Assembly (NCBI GenBank): GCA_022848865.1
Contig: JAJISE010000010.1
Span: 1-50,850 of the forward strand
Reading direction: 5' to 3'
DNA from: Candidatus Thermoplasmatota archaeon
GTDB taxonomy: Archaea; Thermoplasmatota; Thermoplasmata; RBG-16-68-12; JAGMCJ01
DNA: 50,850 nt
Shown: positions 1-10,000 of the stretch, piece after piece
How the letters are laid out: every line of letters starts with the position of its first letter
Numbering within the stretch: the stretch's first letter is position 1
The notes under the pieces: model-generated
The model's input: the letters and a program-made list of their open reading frames with translations, nothing else
Databases searched by the model: none
Told to the model about the DNA's origin: nothing
Position numbers and translations under genes: made by a program

Positions 1-307
1 TGTGTATATATGGTTTTATGTTTTACATACTGTCCATGTCTTCTATTGATACTATGTGTCTTCTCTTTGATTAAATGTACATACTTGGTTATTTCTTGTG
101 CATACTGTACTAGCTTCTTTTGTTAAGCATAACACTTAAGTCGGAGCTTTCCTTGGGCCTCATCTCTATAGTTCCATGACTCTACATGATGCACATGGTA
201 CGTATGGCAGCTACTGCACTATGTGTAGTATGGATAGTCTTTGAGGCACAGATTGATAGTCGGTCTACCGAGTATCAAATGGTTTTGCATGGGAAAACCG
301 ATTTCCG
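1..307. other. AT-rich gene-free flank of recombinase module
   Basis: No convincing gene. The sequence is visibly richer in A and T than most of the window and contains loose repeats of the word catact near 26, 79 and 100. The only structured part is at the right end, next to the HNH-recombinase stop: two inverted repeats at 253-278 and 281-299, listed separately. A 92-codon open frame from 186 on the plus strand runs antisense into the HNH gene, shows no family features, and is treated as a shadow. Confidence 0.5.
253..299. repeat. Tandem inverted repeats after HNH-recombinase gene
   Basis: Two adjacent inverted repeats. The first (253-278) has 12-base arms around a central CT at 265-266; 11 of 12 arm positions pair, the exception being 259/272. 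The second (281-299) has perfect six-base arms GGTTTT/AAAACC around a seven-base spacer. Both lie within 55 bases of the stop codon of the HNH protein on the minus strand. Serine recombinases act on imperfect palindromes with a central dinucleotide, so the first is a candidate crossover site. A transcription terminator is the simpler alternative, although no T-run follows. Confidence 0.5.
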
Positions 308-1087
308 TCACTTTTCGGGTAATAGGCGCGGCTCGTATTTTTGCCTCGGCCTCCTGATTCTTCTCACAATCTCCTGTTGCACCTTGTTGAATGTCGCGAT
401 GTCAATAAGCGGTTCATGCGTACTCTTGTTCAGAATCCCATCCCACTCCACGAACCCGCAATAGAGTGAGTTCTTGAGGATCTTAGCTATTGTCTCTTTG
501 GCCCAGTTCCTTCCATGTTTTGTGGGGATGCCCTCAGCGTTCAGTTCTTTTACAATAGAACCAGTACCAGATCCCTCCAGATATTCCGCAAAGATGAATC
601 CGACTATACGCGCCTCATCGGTGTTCACTTCCAGTTCGCCATCTGCGTAATTGTAGCCATACGGGATGTTGAGGCCGACGAGTTTCCCATCCATTGCTCT
701 TTTTGCCATACCTTCATATATCAACTTCTTGTGCGATGGGTAGTCCTGCTCGAGTTCCTCATGGATCTTCTTTGTGTCAAGGCCGTACTCCTCACACAGG
801 CAATCTATGGCTTGGTCCTCATTCTCGACCCCGTAGTGCTGAATCATCTCCTTGGGAGAGGCGAATCTCAGGAACATGCTCTCGAACAGTGTCATGTCAC
901 TGGGGGAGAGTCTGTGGCAGTGCGAGCATAAGACGGTGCAATTGTCTTGATCAGATCTCCCGCCACGAACGACCGGTATCCTGTGATGGAATTCCAAGTC
1001 TCTGTAACCCCAACATCTCTGGCATCTGAATCCTGCACGATTCAGCGCCTTCTGTTTCACGTCATCTGGAAAATCCTCATCCCTCAT
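308..1087 (-). CDS. HNH nuclease domain fused to serine-recombinase DNA-binding domain
   Basis: The N-terminal 60-75 residues carry an HNH/zinc motif: a CxxC pair (CQRC), a double His (EFHHR), Asn in a QDNCTVLC context, and a closing CxxCH (CSHCH). From about residue 125 the protein matches the Recombinase domain (PF07508 type) of large serine recombinases, with PYGY, GFVEWDGI and DIATFNKVQ, and it is clearly homologous to the same region of the gene just upstream. The serine catalytic domain is absent. ATG at 1087 is chosen because it falls three bases past the upstream stop; a GTG at 1126 with an AGGA box is an alternative and would give 272 residues. Translational coupling with the upstream recombinase is likely. 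It may act as a partner subunit that binds the same DNA site, or as a nuclease directed to that site. Function is inferred from domains only. Confidence 0.8.
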   Translation of the reverse strand: MRDEDFPDDVKQKALNRAGFRCQRCWGYRDLEFHHRIPVVRGGRSDQDNCTVLCSHCHRLSPSDMTLFESMFLRFASPKEMIQHYGVENEDQAIDCLCEEYGLDTKKIHEELEQDYPSHKKLIYEGMAKRAMDGKLVGLNIPYGYNYADGELEVNTDEARIVGFIFAEYLEGSGTGSIVKELNAEGIPTKHGRNWAKETIAKILKNSLYCGFVEWDGILNKSTHEPLIDIATFNKVQQEIVRRIRRPRQKYEPRLLPEK

Positions 1088-1089
1088 TC

Positions 1090-1914
1090 TCACACTTCTG
1101 CAAGACTGGTTATGTTCTCCTTCCACTCGGGATTCCTTATCCTCCTCCTAAAGGCTTCTTGAACTCCGTTGAAAGTGTTCATGTCTATGATCCCCTCGTG
1201 GTGCCCCTTTCTGACTATTCCATCCCACCTCACGAAACCCGCATAGATTGGATTATGGAGGATGTGTCTGACGGACCATACAGTCCATTTCTCGTTCTTC
1301 TTCGTGAGCACATTCTTTGTGTTGAGCGATTCAACCACTCTCCCCAGCGTGTAGCCGTCCGCATACTGTTTGAACATCTCTCTCACAACAACAGCTTCCT
1401 TGCAGTTCACGACGAGTTCCCCGTTCTGGAAGTCGTAACCGTAGGGCGCGTTGAAGCCGAGAATGCCGCCAACGGTTGAGGCCTTCTGCCTCATCCCCGT
1501 GTAAACTCTCTCACCGATTTGCTCGCTTTCAAGTTGGGCAATCCTCTGAATGATATCAACAACGAATCTTCCCATCGCCGTACTCGTGTCGAGCGATTCC
1601 TGAACGCTGCTGAACTCCTTCTCCCATATGCGGAGGTTGTCCATCATCTCCATGAAGTTCCTGCTGTTCCTATGTATGCGATCCATTTTCACGACCAGGA
1701 TGGTGTCCCATTGATCCCTCTCCTCCAGCATTCTCTGATAGGCCGGCCTCTTGATGTCTCTGCCGCTTTGACCGTCATCCATATACTCACTAGCGATGTC
1801 CCATCCACGAGCTTTGCAGTAGGACCGCAGCCTATCCTTCTGCGCATCTAATGAGAAGCCTTCCTTTGCTTGGTCCTCTGTGGAAACCCGAACGTAAACG
1901 GCAACACGAGTCAT
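1090..1914 (-). CDS. Serine recombinase (resolvase catalytic + Recombinase domain)
   Basis: Starts as MTRVAVYVRVSTEDQ, the resolvase/invertase signature with the nucleophilic serine at residue 11 in RVST. The catalytic core continues through KMDRIHRNSRNF and a long helix (QRIAQLESEQIGER). A Recombinase domain follows, with NAPYGY and GFVRWDGIVRK. At about 274 residues it stops soon after that domain and lacks the zinc ribbon and coiled coil usual in large serine integrases. A longer frame to 2004 exists, but ATG 1914 has a GGGGTG purine box just before it, and a TATA-like element sits about 40 bases upstream. It should catalyse site-specific strand exchange through a phosphoserine intermediate. 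The next gene encodes a paralogous DNA-binding half linked to HNH. Confidence 0.88.
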   Translation of the reverse strand: MTRVAVYVRVSTEDQAKEGFSLDAQKDRLRSYCKARGWDIASEYMDDGQSGRDIKRPAYQRMLEERDQWDTILVVKMDRIHRNSRNFMEMMDNLRIWEKEFSSVQESLDTSTAMGRFVVDIIQRIAQLESEQIGERVYTGMRQKASTVGGILGFNAPYGYDFQNGELVVNCKEAVVVREMFKQYADGYTLGRVVESLNTKNVLTKKNEKWTVWSVRHILHNPIYAGFVRWDGIVRKGHHEGIIDMNTFNGVQEAFRRRIRNPEWKENITSLAEV

Positions 1915-1953
1915 TTGCACCCCATCCCGCGCTCGAATAGTTATGCATCTTGC

Positions 1954-1963
1954 GATATAATAA
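1954..1963 (-). promoter_or_regulatory. TATA-like box for recombinase gene
   Basis: TTATTATATC on the minus strand, about 40-50 bases before the ATG at 1914. This spacing fits archaeal transcription starting some 25 bases downstream with a short leader. Confidence 0.4.
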
Positions 1964-2202
1964 GCTTGCACCAGCGAACCTCGAAACAGTCGCCGATTCC
2001 TCAACTTCTCACGGAGCCGGGAAATGCATGCTCTCTCCCTTCCCTTTTGCTATGCAAGAAGGGTCTTCCAGGAAGACATTATTATCTGACGACAGTGATA
2101 GAATTAGAAGACGACCTACGTCATCGCTTTCGAACTGTCGAAGAGCCTCAGTATATGCCCAACATAAACTTCTTCATCTGCTATCGTTATTCGATTCACT
2201 TA

Positions 2203-2235
2203 TTTAGCGTAGAGCTAAACTCGTGGTTCGACGAG
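2203..2235. repeat. Two back-to-back hairpins 3' of HMG-CoA reductase
   Basis: Perfect six-base arms TTTAGC/GCTAAA (2203-2208, 2214-2219) are followed directly by perfect five-base arms CTCGT/ACGAG (2220-2224, 2231-2235). They lie about 12 bases past the HMG-CoA reductase stop in its direction of transcription, so a terminator role is possible. No T-run follows. Confidence 0.4.
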
Positions 2236-2246
2236 ACATCGGGTCG

Positions 2247-3512
2247 CTAGTCGCCTCGGATTTCTCTGAGAATCTCCTCCGCCCGGTCCATCCGAACATT
2301 CCTCTCTCGAACGAGAATCTCGACGATCTTGTCAATCTCATCCTCCCTCGCTCCGACGCTTGTCGCGATGTTCCTCGCATGAAGGGACATGTGCCCCCGC
2401 TGTATCCCCTCGGTCGCTAGAGCGCGGAGGGCGGCGAAGTTCTGTGCAAGTCCGAGGGCCGCGAATACCTCCCCCAATTCGCTAGCCGTCTTGACTCCGA
2501 GTATTCTAACGTTGACGCGTGCTGTCGGGTGGACCTTGGTCGCACCGCCGACAAGGCCGACCGCCATGGGGACCTCGATCCCGCCGACCAGGTTGCCGTC
2601 CGCGTCCTCTCTGTACGTCGTCAGCGGTCGGTACTGCCCGGTCATCGACGCGTAGGAGTGGCATCCCGACTCGATCGCTCTGGAATCGTTCCCAGTGGCT
2701 ATCACCGCAGCGCTTATCCCGTTCATCACTCCCTTGTTGTGCGTCGCAGCCCTGAAGGGGTCCGCCTTCGCGAACTCATATGCCTCGAGGATGCCATCGA
2801 CGACCTCTTCCCCGCCAATCAAATCCCTATCGAAGACGGCCTCTGCGCGGGCGAGCCGGTGCTCTGCGAGATTCGAGATGATCCTCAGGTACACCTTTCC
2901 TCCCGTGGCTCTCTCGATGAGGGGGGCGACGGCCTCCGCCATAGTGTTCACCGCGTTGGCTCCCATCGCGTCCCGGCAATCGACGAGGATGTGGGTGATG
3001 ACCATCGGACCTCTGTCCGTCGATATCACGCGCACCTCAACGTCCCGGGCTCCTCCTCCGTACTTCACGAGCATGGGGTCCTTCGAATTGCAGAGGTCCA
3101 TTATCTCGTCCTTCTTCTCCAATATCGCCGACTTCGCCTCTTCCGGGTCAGCAACCCCGGTCAACTGAATCTGTCCAATCATCACTGGGTCCGTGCTGGA
3201 TGTCGTGAACCCTCCCCTTTGGCGGGCGATCTTCGCGGCATTCGACGCCGCCGCCACGACGGAGGGCTCCTCTATGGCCATCGGAATGAGATAGTCTGTT
3301 CCGTTGATGAGGAAGTTCACCGCGATTCCGAGTGTCACGGGCATCGTTCCGATAACGTTCTCTATCATCCTGTCCGCTTGATCGACGGACAAGGCTCCGG
3401 TGTTGGAGATGATCGAGACCTCCTCATCCGTGAGATCCGCGAAGTCCCTGACGATCTTGAGCCGTTCCTCGGGGGTCTTCTTGTAGAATCCTTCGAGCCT
3501 AGAGTCCTTCAT
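2247..3512 (-). CDS. mvaA: Hydroxymethylglutaryl-CoA reductase, class II
   Basis: Catalyses reduction of HMG-CoA to mevalonate, the committing step for archaeal isoprenoid lipids. The class II (Pseudomonas mevalonii-like) family motifs are visible in order: ENVIG near residue 51, the catalytic Glu in [11 protein letters not shown] near 80, DCRDAMGAN near 178, the catalytic Lys in [10 protein letters not shown] near 258, the Asp in ATGNDSRA near 274, and the catalytic His in GHMSLHARN near 375. At 421 residues it has the usual class II length and no membrane anchor. A CCATAAAC TATA-like element lies about 45 bases before the start, suggesting a short leader. It is transcribed alone; a separate transcript encoding a small zinc-ribbon protein lies upstream. 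Confidence 0.97.
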   Translation of the reverse strand: MKDSRLEGFYKKTPEERLKIVRDFADLTDEEVSIISNTGALSVDQADRMIENVIGTMPVTLGIAVNFLINGTDYLIPMAIEEPSVVAAASNAAKIARQRGGFTTSSTDPVMIGQIQLTGVADPEEAKSAILEKKDEIMDLCNSKDPMLVKYGGGARDVEVRVISTDRGPMVITHILVDCRDAMGANAVNTMAEAVAPLIERATGGKVYLRIISNLAEHRLARAEAVFDRDLIGGEEVVDGILEAYEFAKADPFRAATHNKGVMNGISAAVIATGNDSRAIESGCHSYASMTGQYRPLTTYREDADGNLVGGIEVPMAVGLVGGATKVHPTARVNVRILGVKTASELGEVFAALGLAQNFAALRALATEGIQRGHMSLHARNIATSVGAREDEIDKIVEILVRERNVRMDRAEEILREIRGD

Positions 3513-3552
3513 TCGCTCAACCGATCGAGAGAAGATAGACTAAACTGAAATA

Positions 3553-3560
3553 GTTTATGG
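3553..3560 (-). promoter_or_regulatory. TATA-like box for HMG-CoA reductase
   Basis: CCATAAAC on the minus strand, about 41-48 bases before the mvaA start codon. The gap between mvaA and the next gene is only about 70 bases, so this is the likely promoter region. Confidence 0.4.
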
Positions 3561-3584
3561 AACCGAAGCTTCCGGAACTGCCTA

Positions 3585-4019
3585 CTAGACCTTTGTCCCA
3601 CAGTTCGGACAGTGGCCCGCTCCGGCGGGAAGGCTCGCACCACAGTTTGAGCAGAACCTCACATCCGGCTGAGGTTGCGCGGGCGGAGGTGCAGCGGCTG
3701 GCGGAGGTGCAGCTCCCGGTGGAGGCTGCGCCGGTGGAGGTTGCTGCGGGTACTGCTGGTAGGGTTGTTGCTGTGGATAGTAGCCGTACTGAGGTTTGTC
3801 AGTTCTGACAACCAAGTACACTATCAGCCCAATGAGGCCAATCAGTATGACGATTATCAGCCACATAGCTCCGCTCATCCCTCGCTCCTCTGCGTCTCTG
3901 TACACCCAAACGGCGATGGCGATCCAGATTACAAACCAGATCACGACACAGATGATATACCCAAAGACGAGGAACTCCATCTGTAGTGTGATGTTCCCTA
4001 ATAGCGCGTTAATATCCAT
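3585..4019 (-). CDS. Small membrane protein with Pro/Gln linker and zinc ribbon
   Basis: 144 residues. Two hydrophobic segments at about 15-40 and 50-70 flank a charged turn (YRDAEERGMSG) that resembles the short N-terminal membrane domain found in many two-TM bacterial and archaeal proteins. A proline/glutamine-rich low-complexity linker of about 45 residues follows. The C-terminus is a single zinc ribbon with two CxxC pairs (FCSNCG and HCPNCG). The layout suggests a membrane-tethered adaptor with a flexible cytosolic or surface zinc finger. It lies 74 bases after the giant subtilase-like gene in the same direction, with no clear promoter between, so co-transcription is possible. Function unknown; the zinc ribbon resembles those of the SPFH protein at 25.1 kb. 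Confidence 0.8.
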   Translation of the reverse strand: MDINALLGNITLQMEFLVFGYIICVVIWFVIWIAIAVWVYRDAEERGMSGAMWLIIVILIGLIGLIVYLVVRTDKPQYGYYPQQQPYQQYPQQPPPAQPPPGAAPPPAAAPPPAQPQPDVRFCSNCGASLPAGAGHCPNCGTKV

Positions 4020-4093
4020 GGGAAGTCCTCAGGGGCGTATCATGCTCGCCGTACAAAACTCTTTCGAGTCGAGTTCCGGATCGCCTGAAACGG

Positions 4094-7000
4094 CTATTCG
4101 CCCGTGATCTTCCTGAGGTTCTCCTCGTACACTTCCTTGGAGATCTTGCCTTCGTCGTACGCCTTCCTCAGCCTCTCCAGTCTGGGGTCCTCCTCGGGCG
4201 GTGTTTCAGGCGGTTCTTCCTCGGCGGGCGGCTCTTCGACAGGTTCGGGCTCCTCCGGTTCCAGCTCCTCGAGGGGCTCCTCCTCGCGGACCTCGATCTT
4301 CTCCGCTTCCTCGATATCCTCCTCTGGCGGTTCCTCCAGCTCTTCGGGCTCTTCCCCCATCTCTTCCAGCTCCTGGAGCTCCTCCTCGAGTTCCTCATCC
4401 AGGTCCTCGAGCTCTTCTTTCTCCTCGGGACGCATCCTCGTGCTGAACAGGTATCCGATGACGAGTCCGACGACGAGAAGGAGGACAGCGACCATCCACG
4501 GGATGAGCGAGGGCGCGGGTCCGTAGCTCACGACCCTCATCGCCGTCTGCACGTTGCCCGCCTCGTCCGTGGACTCCACTATGATGATGTTGGGTCCCCA
4601 GCTCAGTGTCACGTCCTCGGAGAAGCTTCCATCGAGTTCCGTCTGAAGGAAGCGACCGTTTATGGTCACGGTGCTTCCCGCCTCGGCAGTGCCCCTTACC
4701 CTTACCGTGTTGGACGTCGTCGTCTCGGGGACGGACTCCAGCGTGAGGGCGGGAGGCGTGGTGTCCCTGGTGACCAATCTGCTGTCGGACGCTGTGTTCC
4801 CCGCGGGGTCGGAGAGGAGGAACGTGATGTTGTTCTCTCCCTCGAGCGGGAGCGGAATGACGGCGTAGAAGGAGCCGTCGCTCTGGACGGGGACGTCGAT
4901 GCCCGCGATCCTCAATGACAGCATGTCCAGGTCCAGATGCTCCTCCGGCAACTGGGAGACGAGATCATCGACCAGTCCGCTGAACACTGCGAACTCACTG
5001 TTCGTCACCGCAGGATAGTCTATCCGCCCGATTGTCGGAGAGACGGAATCCGAGACGATCTCGATCGTTGCAGAGTTGTCGTTTGCCGAGACGAGATCAC
5101 CCGAGGCGGTCAAGCCGAACCAATCAACAACTCGGACCTGAATGAAATTCGTTCCATTGACGAGTGTGATCGTCGTCTTGAACCTCCCATCTGGACCCGC
5201 CGTCAGCATTTCCGATCTGACGAAGACAGTGGCAAGGGCCTCCGTCGTCCCGCTGACCGTCACCTCGCTCACCTGAGTGTGCATCGTTGTCGGTTGGTCG
5301 AGCACGAGCGGCGGGGACTGCGTATCAACGACTATTATGAAGTCCCTTATGATCAAGTTCCCGGCAGCATCACCAGTGACGAATGTGATGTTGTGCACGC
5401 CCTCGGAAAGCGGAGCGACGGGGCTATACAGGATTCCCCCTGCCCAGTATCCATATGCGTCTTCGGCGTTCCTCACGAACTTGATGTCGATCGTGCTCCA
5501 GGATGTGGAATCCTCGCCATCGAAGTACACGGCGCACAGCCCGGGATCTATCTCTCCTCTCTCAAGATCCAACACAGCGACGGAGAACTGAGGCTGGATC
5601 TGGTTCGTCGTTCTGTTGTCCAGGTAGTTCACCTGCTTCTCACCGGTGCTCATGACAAGATCCCCCATCGACGGCGGCGTTCTGTCAAGCGTGATAGTCA
5701 CTGGGATGAGCACGGCCTCGCTCGCTCCAGGCGGACCGAGCGTGAGCACGCCACCGTAGTCCCGGTCCTCAGTGTCGCCCATGAACTCCCAGGACATCCC
5801 GAAGTTGAGCGGCGTGTTCGCCGTGATGGGGCCTTCTGGGGCATCGACCATCTTGTAGCCCTCTATGCCAGCTATCGTGACGCTTATCTCGATGTCGAAG
5901 TGACCCGGGTCCCTAGTGTCAAAACCGAGGACCTTGATGATATACTGGCCATCCTTCGGGGCCTTCAGCTTGACCTGCTCGTCCGCGTCCGCATCAGCAC
6001 CGTATTCGACGAACTCGCCCGGTTCCGCTTCCCCGTTCCCGTTGGCGTCCAGGAAGATCCCGAGGTCCAGGTCTGGCGCATCAGCCTTTCCCCATATGTG
6101 AACGTCGAAGATGAGGGCGTCCTTGACCCTGACAACGTAGGTGTAGTTCCCGTCGGCAAGACCCTCCACGAACGTTCTCTCGCCCGCGTAGAGCTCTTCG
6201 ACGATCTTCTTGTCGAAGAATATCTCCACGTCATCGAACCTCTCCATCTGGGCCGGACCTACAGCGCTCGTCTCCATCCCCATCGGCCAATCGAAGTTCG
6301 ACGTGAAGGTCATCCGCGCCTCTCCGGAGAGTTGATTCGTGACCTTCCTGAGCTCCACTGGAGTGATCTCCACCCAGCCGACCTGGCCCGAGACGTTCTC
6401 CTCGGGCTCTTGTGTTCCATTGAACATCACGCAGTGGAGGGCGATGACGTTCAGCCCCGGTCTCAGTGGAGGGGTTATGATCTCCTGGCTCGTGTTCGTG
6501 ACGGTGTTGAATTCATCGTCGTCCTCGCTGGCTCCGGTCTCGCTCAGCGTGTAGCCTCCGTACCTGCTGCTGTCCGAGAAGTAGTCCGCATAGGCGGGGG
6601 CCGGATCCTTACCAAACGCGTGAATGTCAATGTCGGAGGGCTTGAGATTCCAGGAGACATCGATATAGAACTTGTAGTTGTAGGGATCTATGAACTTGCC
6701 CTGTCTCGGGACATCGATGTAGAAGTACCTCCAGTCACCGGATCTCTCAAGGTCGCCCTCGAACCCGCCTCCCATGCCCCCTCCTATCTTCGTGTTGTTG
6801 AAGAGGTCCTGGGATATCGAGGAGAACCCGCCGAACGTGAAACGTGTCTCCCTCGAAGCGACGTTGACGAGCACGGGGATCACCGATACAAGACCGTTCG
6901 CGTCAAGGTAGATTCCTCCCTCGTAGGAGCCGATGCCAACATCCGGAGGCAGGGTCATCGTTGCAGTGAGGTCCTGCGTGCCGCCAACCGGTATCGTGAA

Positions 7001-10000
7001 CGAAGTGCTGTCCAAGGAGAGCCAGTCCCAATCGAACCTCTCGAAGAACTCGATCTTGAGTTTCCAGTACTGGCCTTCGTCCAGCTTTGTCGGCGTTGGC
7101 TTGAGGTTGATTATGAGCGCGTCATGGATCCTGGAAGCCGGGTCGTGAACCGTCGTCTCAAGGACATTGGCCACGTTGTTGCATCGCGTGAATGTGTTCG
7201 TCTCGGTCTGCTGCATAATCGTGTCCGGATAGTTCCAGTTTGGCCAGACGTCAATGTTCTCCCAGTCGCGAAGCTCCAGAATCATCACCGGATCCTGCGA
7301 CTCGCGTTTGATCATGCCATTGTCGTCCGTATCGATGTCTGTGAAGTTGGACCATGCCGTGACCTTCATCAGGTCCGCAGAATTCCACAGACCGGCGTCG
7401 ATTGGGGTCTGAACAAGCGTGTAGGTGTTCCACTGGAAAGGATCTGGCAGTATCTTTGTCAGTCCCGTGTCATTGATCCAGTATGTCAGCCTTCCGTCTG
7501 TGGAGTACCAGCTGTCGGTCCTCGTGACTCCATCGGTGTAGTACGTGGCGGTCTTCTTGAAGACCTCATCGCTAGCCTGAACGGAAACGGACGATGTCAA
7601 GTCCGTGTTCTCAACGGTGAAGTCGATCGAATCGCTCTCACCAGGGAACATCAGCTTTGCGAACGCCTCGGGTTTTCCGCCCGCGTAGAATCCTGGCACC
7701 CAGTACGTGGGATCAACAACTATCCCGCCAACATTCGCGGCCAGATCCACCGCCCTGCTCGCATTGACGAATCCAGCACCTTGCGACAGAACGTCATGGT
7801 TGATGTTGTCAGCCGATGACTTCAGTATCGCCTTCGCTTCCTGGACCGTCGGGAATCTCAGGTGGGTCGAGTAGAATGCCTCGTATATGAGCGCAACGAC
7901 GCCTCCCGTGATCGCCGCCGATACGTGAGAGCCTTCGAAGAGCCCCAACTTAAGAGCCGTCATATTGCTCCCGTCAGGCCCTCTCCACAGCGGATCATCG
8001 ACGTTTGCGACTCCGATCGTGACAACATCTGGCTTTGGGATTCCCATGGGCGTCGGACCCTTCGAGGAGTATGGCATGACATCTCCCCATTTCGGATTGG
8101 ATCCTTCCTTCGCGCCATAGGATGCATACGCGGACGAGTCTCTTGTGTAGTCGGTTGCGACGCCAGCCGTTATGACCGCTGTCGCAGAGGACGGCGAGTT
8201 GATGGTCCCATATCCGAATCCGTCGTTGCCCGCTGCGGTGACGAACACGGTACTCGCCCCCGACCGCTTGACGGACGCCCAGTCGGCGAACCGACTGAAC
8301 ACATCCCATCCGCTGTTGAGCAAGCGTGCGTAGTTGAAGCCGTTGATCACTATGTCCGCCTCATCCCCTGAGTCCGGAACTCCGTCGTATCCCTCCACCG
8401 CAAAGGACCAGGCAGCGAAGATATTGTCAAAGGCGTTGGGGATCATGATGATCGTCGCGTTCGGGGCGATTCCCAGGACCCTTCCTATGTCCGGGTCGCC
8501 CAGGTCCGTGTCCAGCCTGCCCTGGCCCACAATCGCTGATGCCATCCTAGTTCCATGGTACTTCTGGAACCCCAGTTCTCCCGCGAACGCTACAAGCTCC
8601 CCGTTCTTCGGAACGATGCAGTCCTCGATCAGATTGTCCTCGCAGTAGACATCCGAGTAGGGGATGTACGTCTCCCCGTCCGAAATGAAGTACACCATTC
8701 CCGCTGACAGGTCAGGGATTCCATCAGGTGTTGTGAGGTTCTGATTATCGCCTCTGAACGCAGCGGTTGCATTGAAGTCATCCAAGTATCCAACCTCGTT
8801 CCCGCGATAGAGAACCACGTCAGTGTCGTCGAAGACCTTGTCATTGTTGAGATCCACGTACACTCTCTCATAGGTGCCGTTGGTCCGGTTGTCCGCGACG
8901 AGTACGCCTATCGTCCCGAACGTCTTCACGAGATTCTCGCCGGGATGGTTTCCGAAGTGATAGACAGACCTAGTAGCGTTTTGCGGTGAGATATTCACTT
9001 TGTATATCTGGATCCTCCGGTACGCGAAGTTGGAGAGCGACCTGAAGCTGCTGTCCCATGTGACATCTCCCTGTATGTTGAAGTCCGTTGGGGCAGAGTC
9101 GTGAGGATGGGATCCGTTCTTGCCCACACTGAAAAGCTCAATGGCGAATCCTGGCGGGTCGCCCAGCGAACTTCTTGGTATTGCCATCTCGAAGAACCCG
9201 CTGTCAACATAATCACCATCCTTCAGGCTCTTGTATTTCTGGGATCCGCCTATGTCGATCAGTCTGGAGCCATTCCAGCGGGAACCTTCCCATTCGTAAA
9301 GGGTGGCATTCATGAACGTGTCGTTCTGGCTCCACGGGAATCCATCCTCGTCATAGCCCCAAAGGACACTTGTGTAATTGGCGTAGATGGCGAAGTCGGG
9401 GAGCTTGTGCTTGAATATGCCCTCTAGCTGCCCGGTGCCTATGTCCCACAGCTTGAGCTGTGTGTCCTCAGCGACAGTTGCTAGCTTGTCATCCGTGGGT
9501 GAAATGGAAACGCCGTTTATCTGGGCCTGGCTTGCCTGTTGGGAGAAGATCTCCACGAACTGGGGACCAGATTCCTGCCAGACTTTCGCTGTTCCCAGGA
9601 GGTCGCCAGCGGCAATCATGTCACCCGTCCATTCCAGATTCCTTACGTCACCGAAGAGCAATGTGAGATTCTCAACGGGATTCGCTCCCCAGACATCCCA
9701 TACCTTCACGTTGTAGGTTGTCTCTGCGGCGGATGATGCTAGCCTTGTCCCGTCGGGTGACCAGCAGATGCTCTGGATCTTCTGGGAATGTCCTTCAGGA
9801 TTTATCGGGGATCTCTGGAGGATAGTGCGTGGAATCCCCCCAGCGGGGTCATTCAGGTTCGTGGCGTTCACATTGTAGATGTAGACCTGCCTATCTCCCG
9901 AACCTATGGCAATGACATCGTTGTAGGCAAATGATGGATTGAAGGCTACCGAGTTCGGAGTGAACCCGTTCACCGGCTTCAGATAGCCTATTACGCTTCC

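Larger units (their letters stand above)
1915..2246. other. Intergenic: recombinase promoter and paired hairpins
   Basis: No gene is supported here. On the minus strand a TATA-like element (TTATTATATC, 1954-1963) precedes the recombinase start by about 40 bases. Near the right end two hairpins lie back to back: TTTAGC/GCTAAA with a five-base loop (2203-2219) and CTCGT/ACGAG with a six-base loop (2220-2235). The second contains GGTTCGA, but no acceptor or anticodon stem could be built around it, so it is not called a tRNA. They lie immediately 3' of HMG-CoA reductase and could be its terminator or the right border of the recombinase module. Confidence 0.45.

Noticed and set aside
186-464. 92-residue plus-strand frame at the left edge
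   Set aside because: Overlaps the 3' end of the HNH-recombinase gene antisense and the inverted repeats, with no family features.
2214-2240. Possible tRNA T-arm (GGTTCGA with flanking stem) between recombinase and mvaA
   Set aside because: The stem leaves a six-base loop rather than seven, and no acceptor, D or anticodon arm could be built upstream.
2529-3548. 339-codon plus-strand frame across mvaA
   Set aside because: Antisense shadow of HMG-CoA reductase, whose catalytic motifs are intact.
4937-7819. 960-codon open frame on the plus strand
   Set aside because: It is antisense to the 2499-residue subtilase-like gene, lacks any family motif, and follows from high GC codon bias on the other strand.
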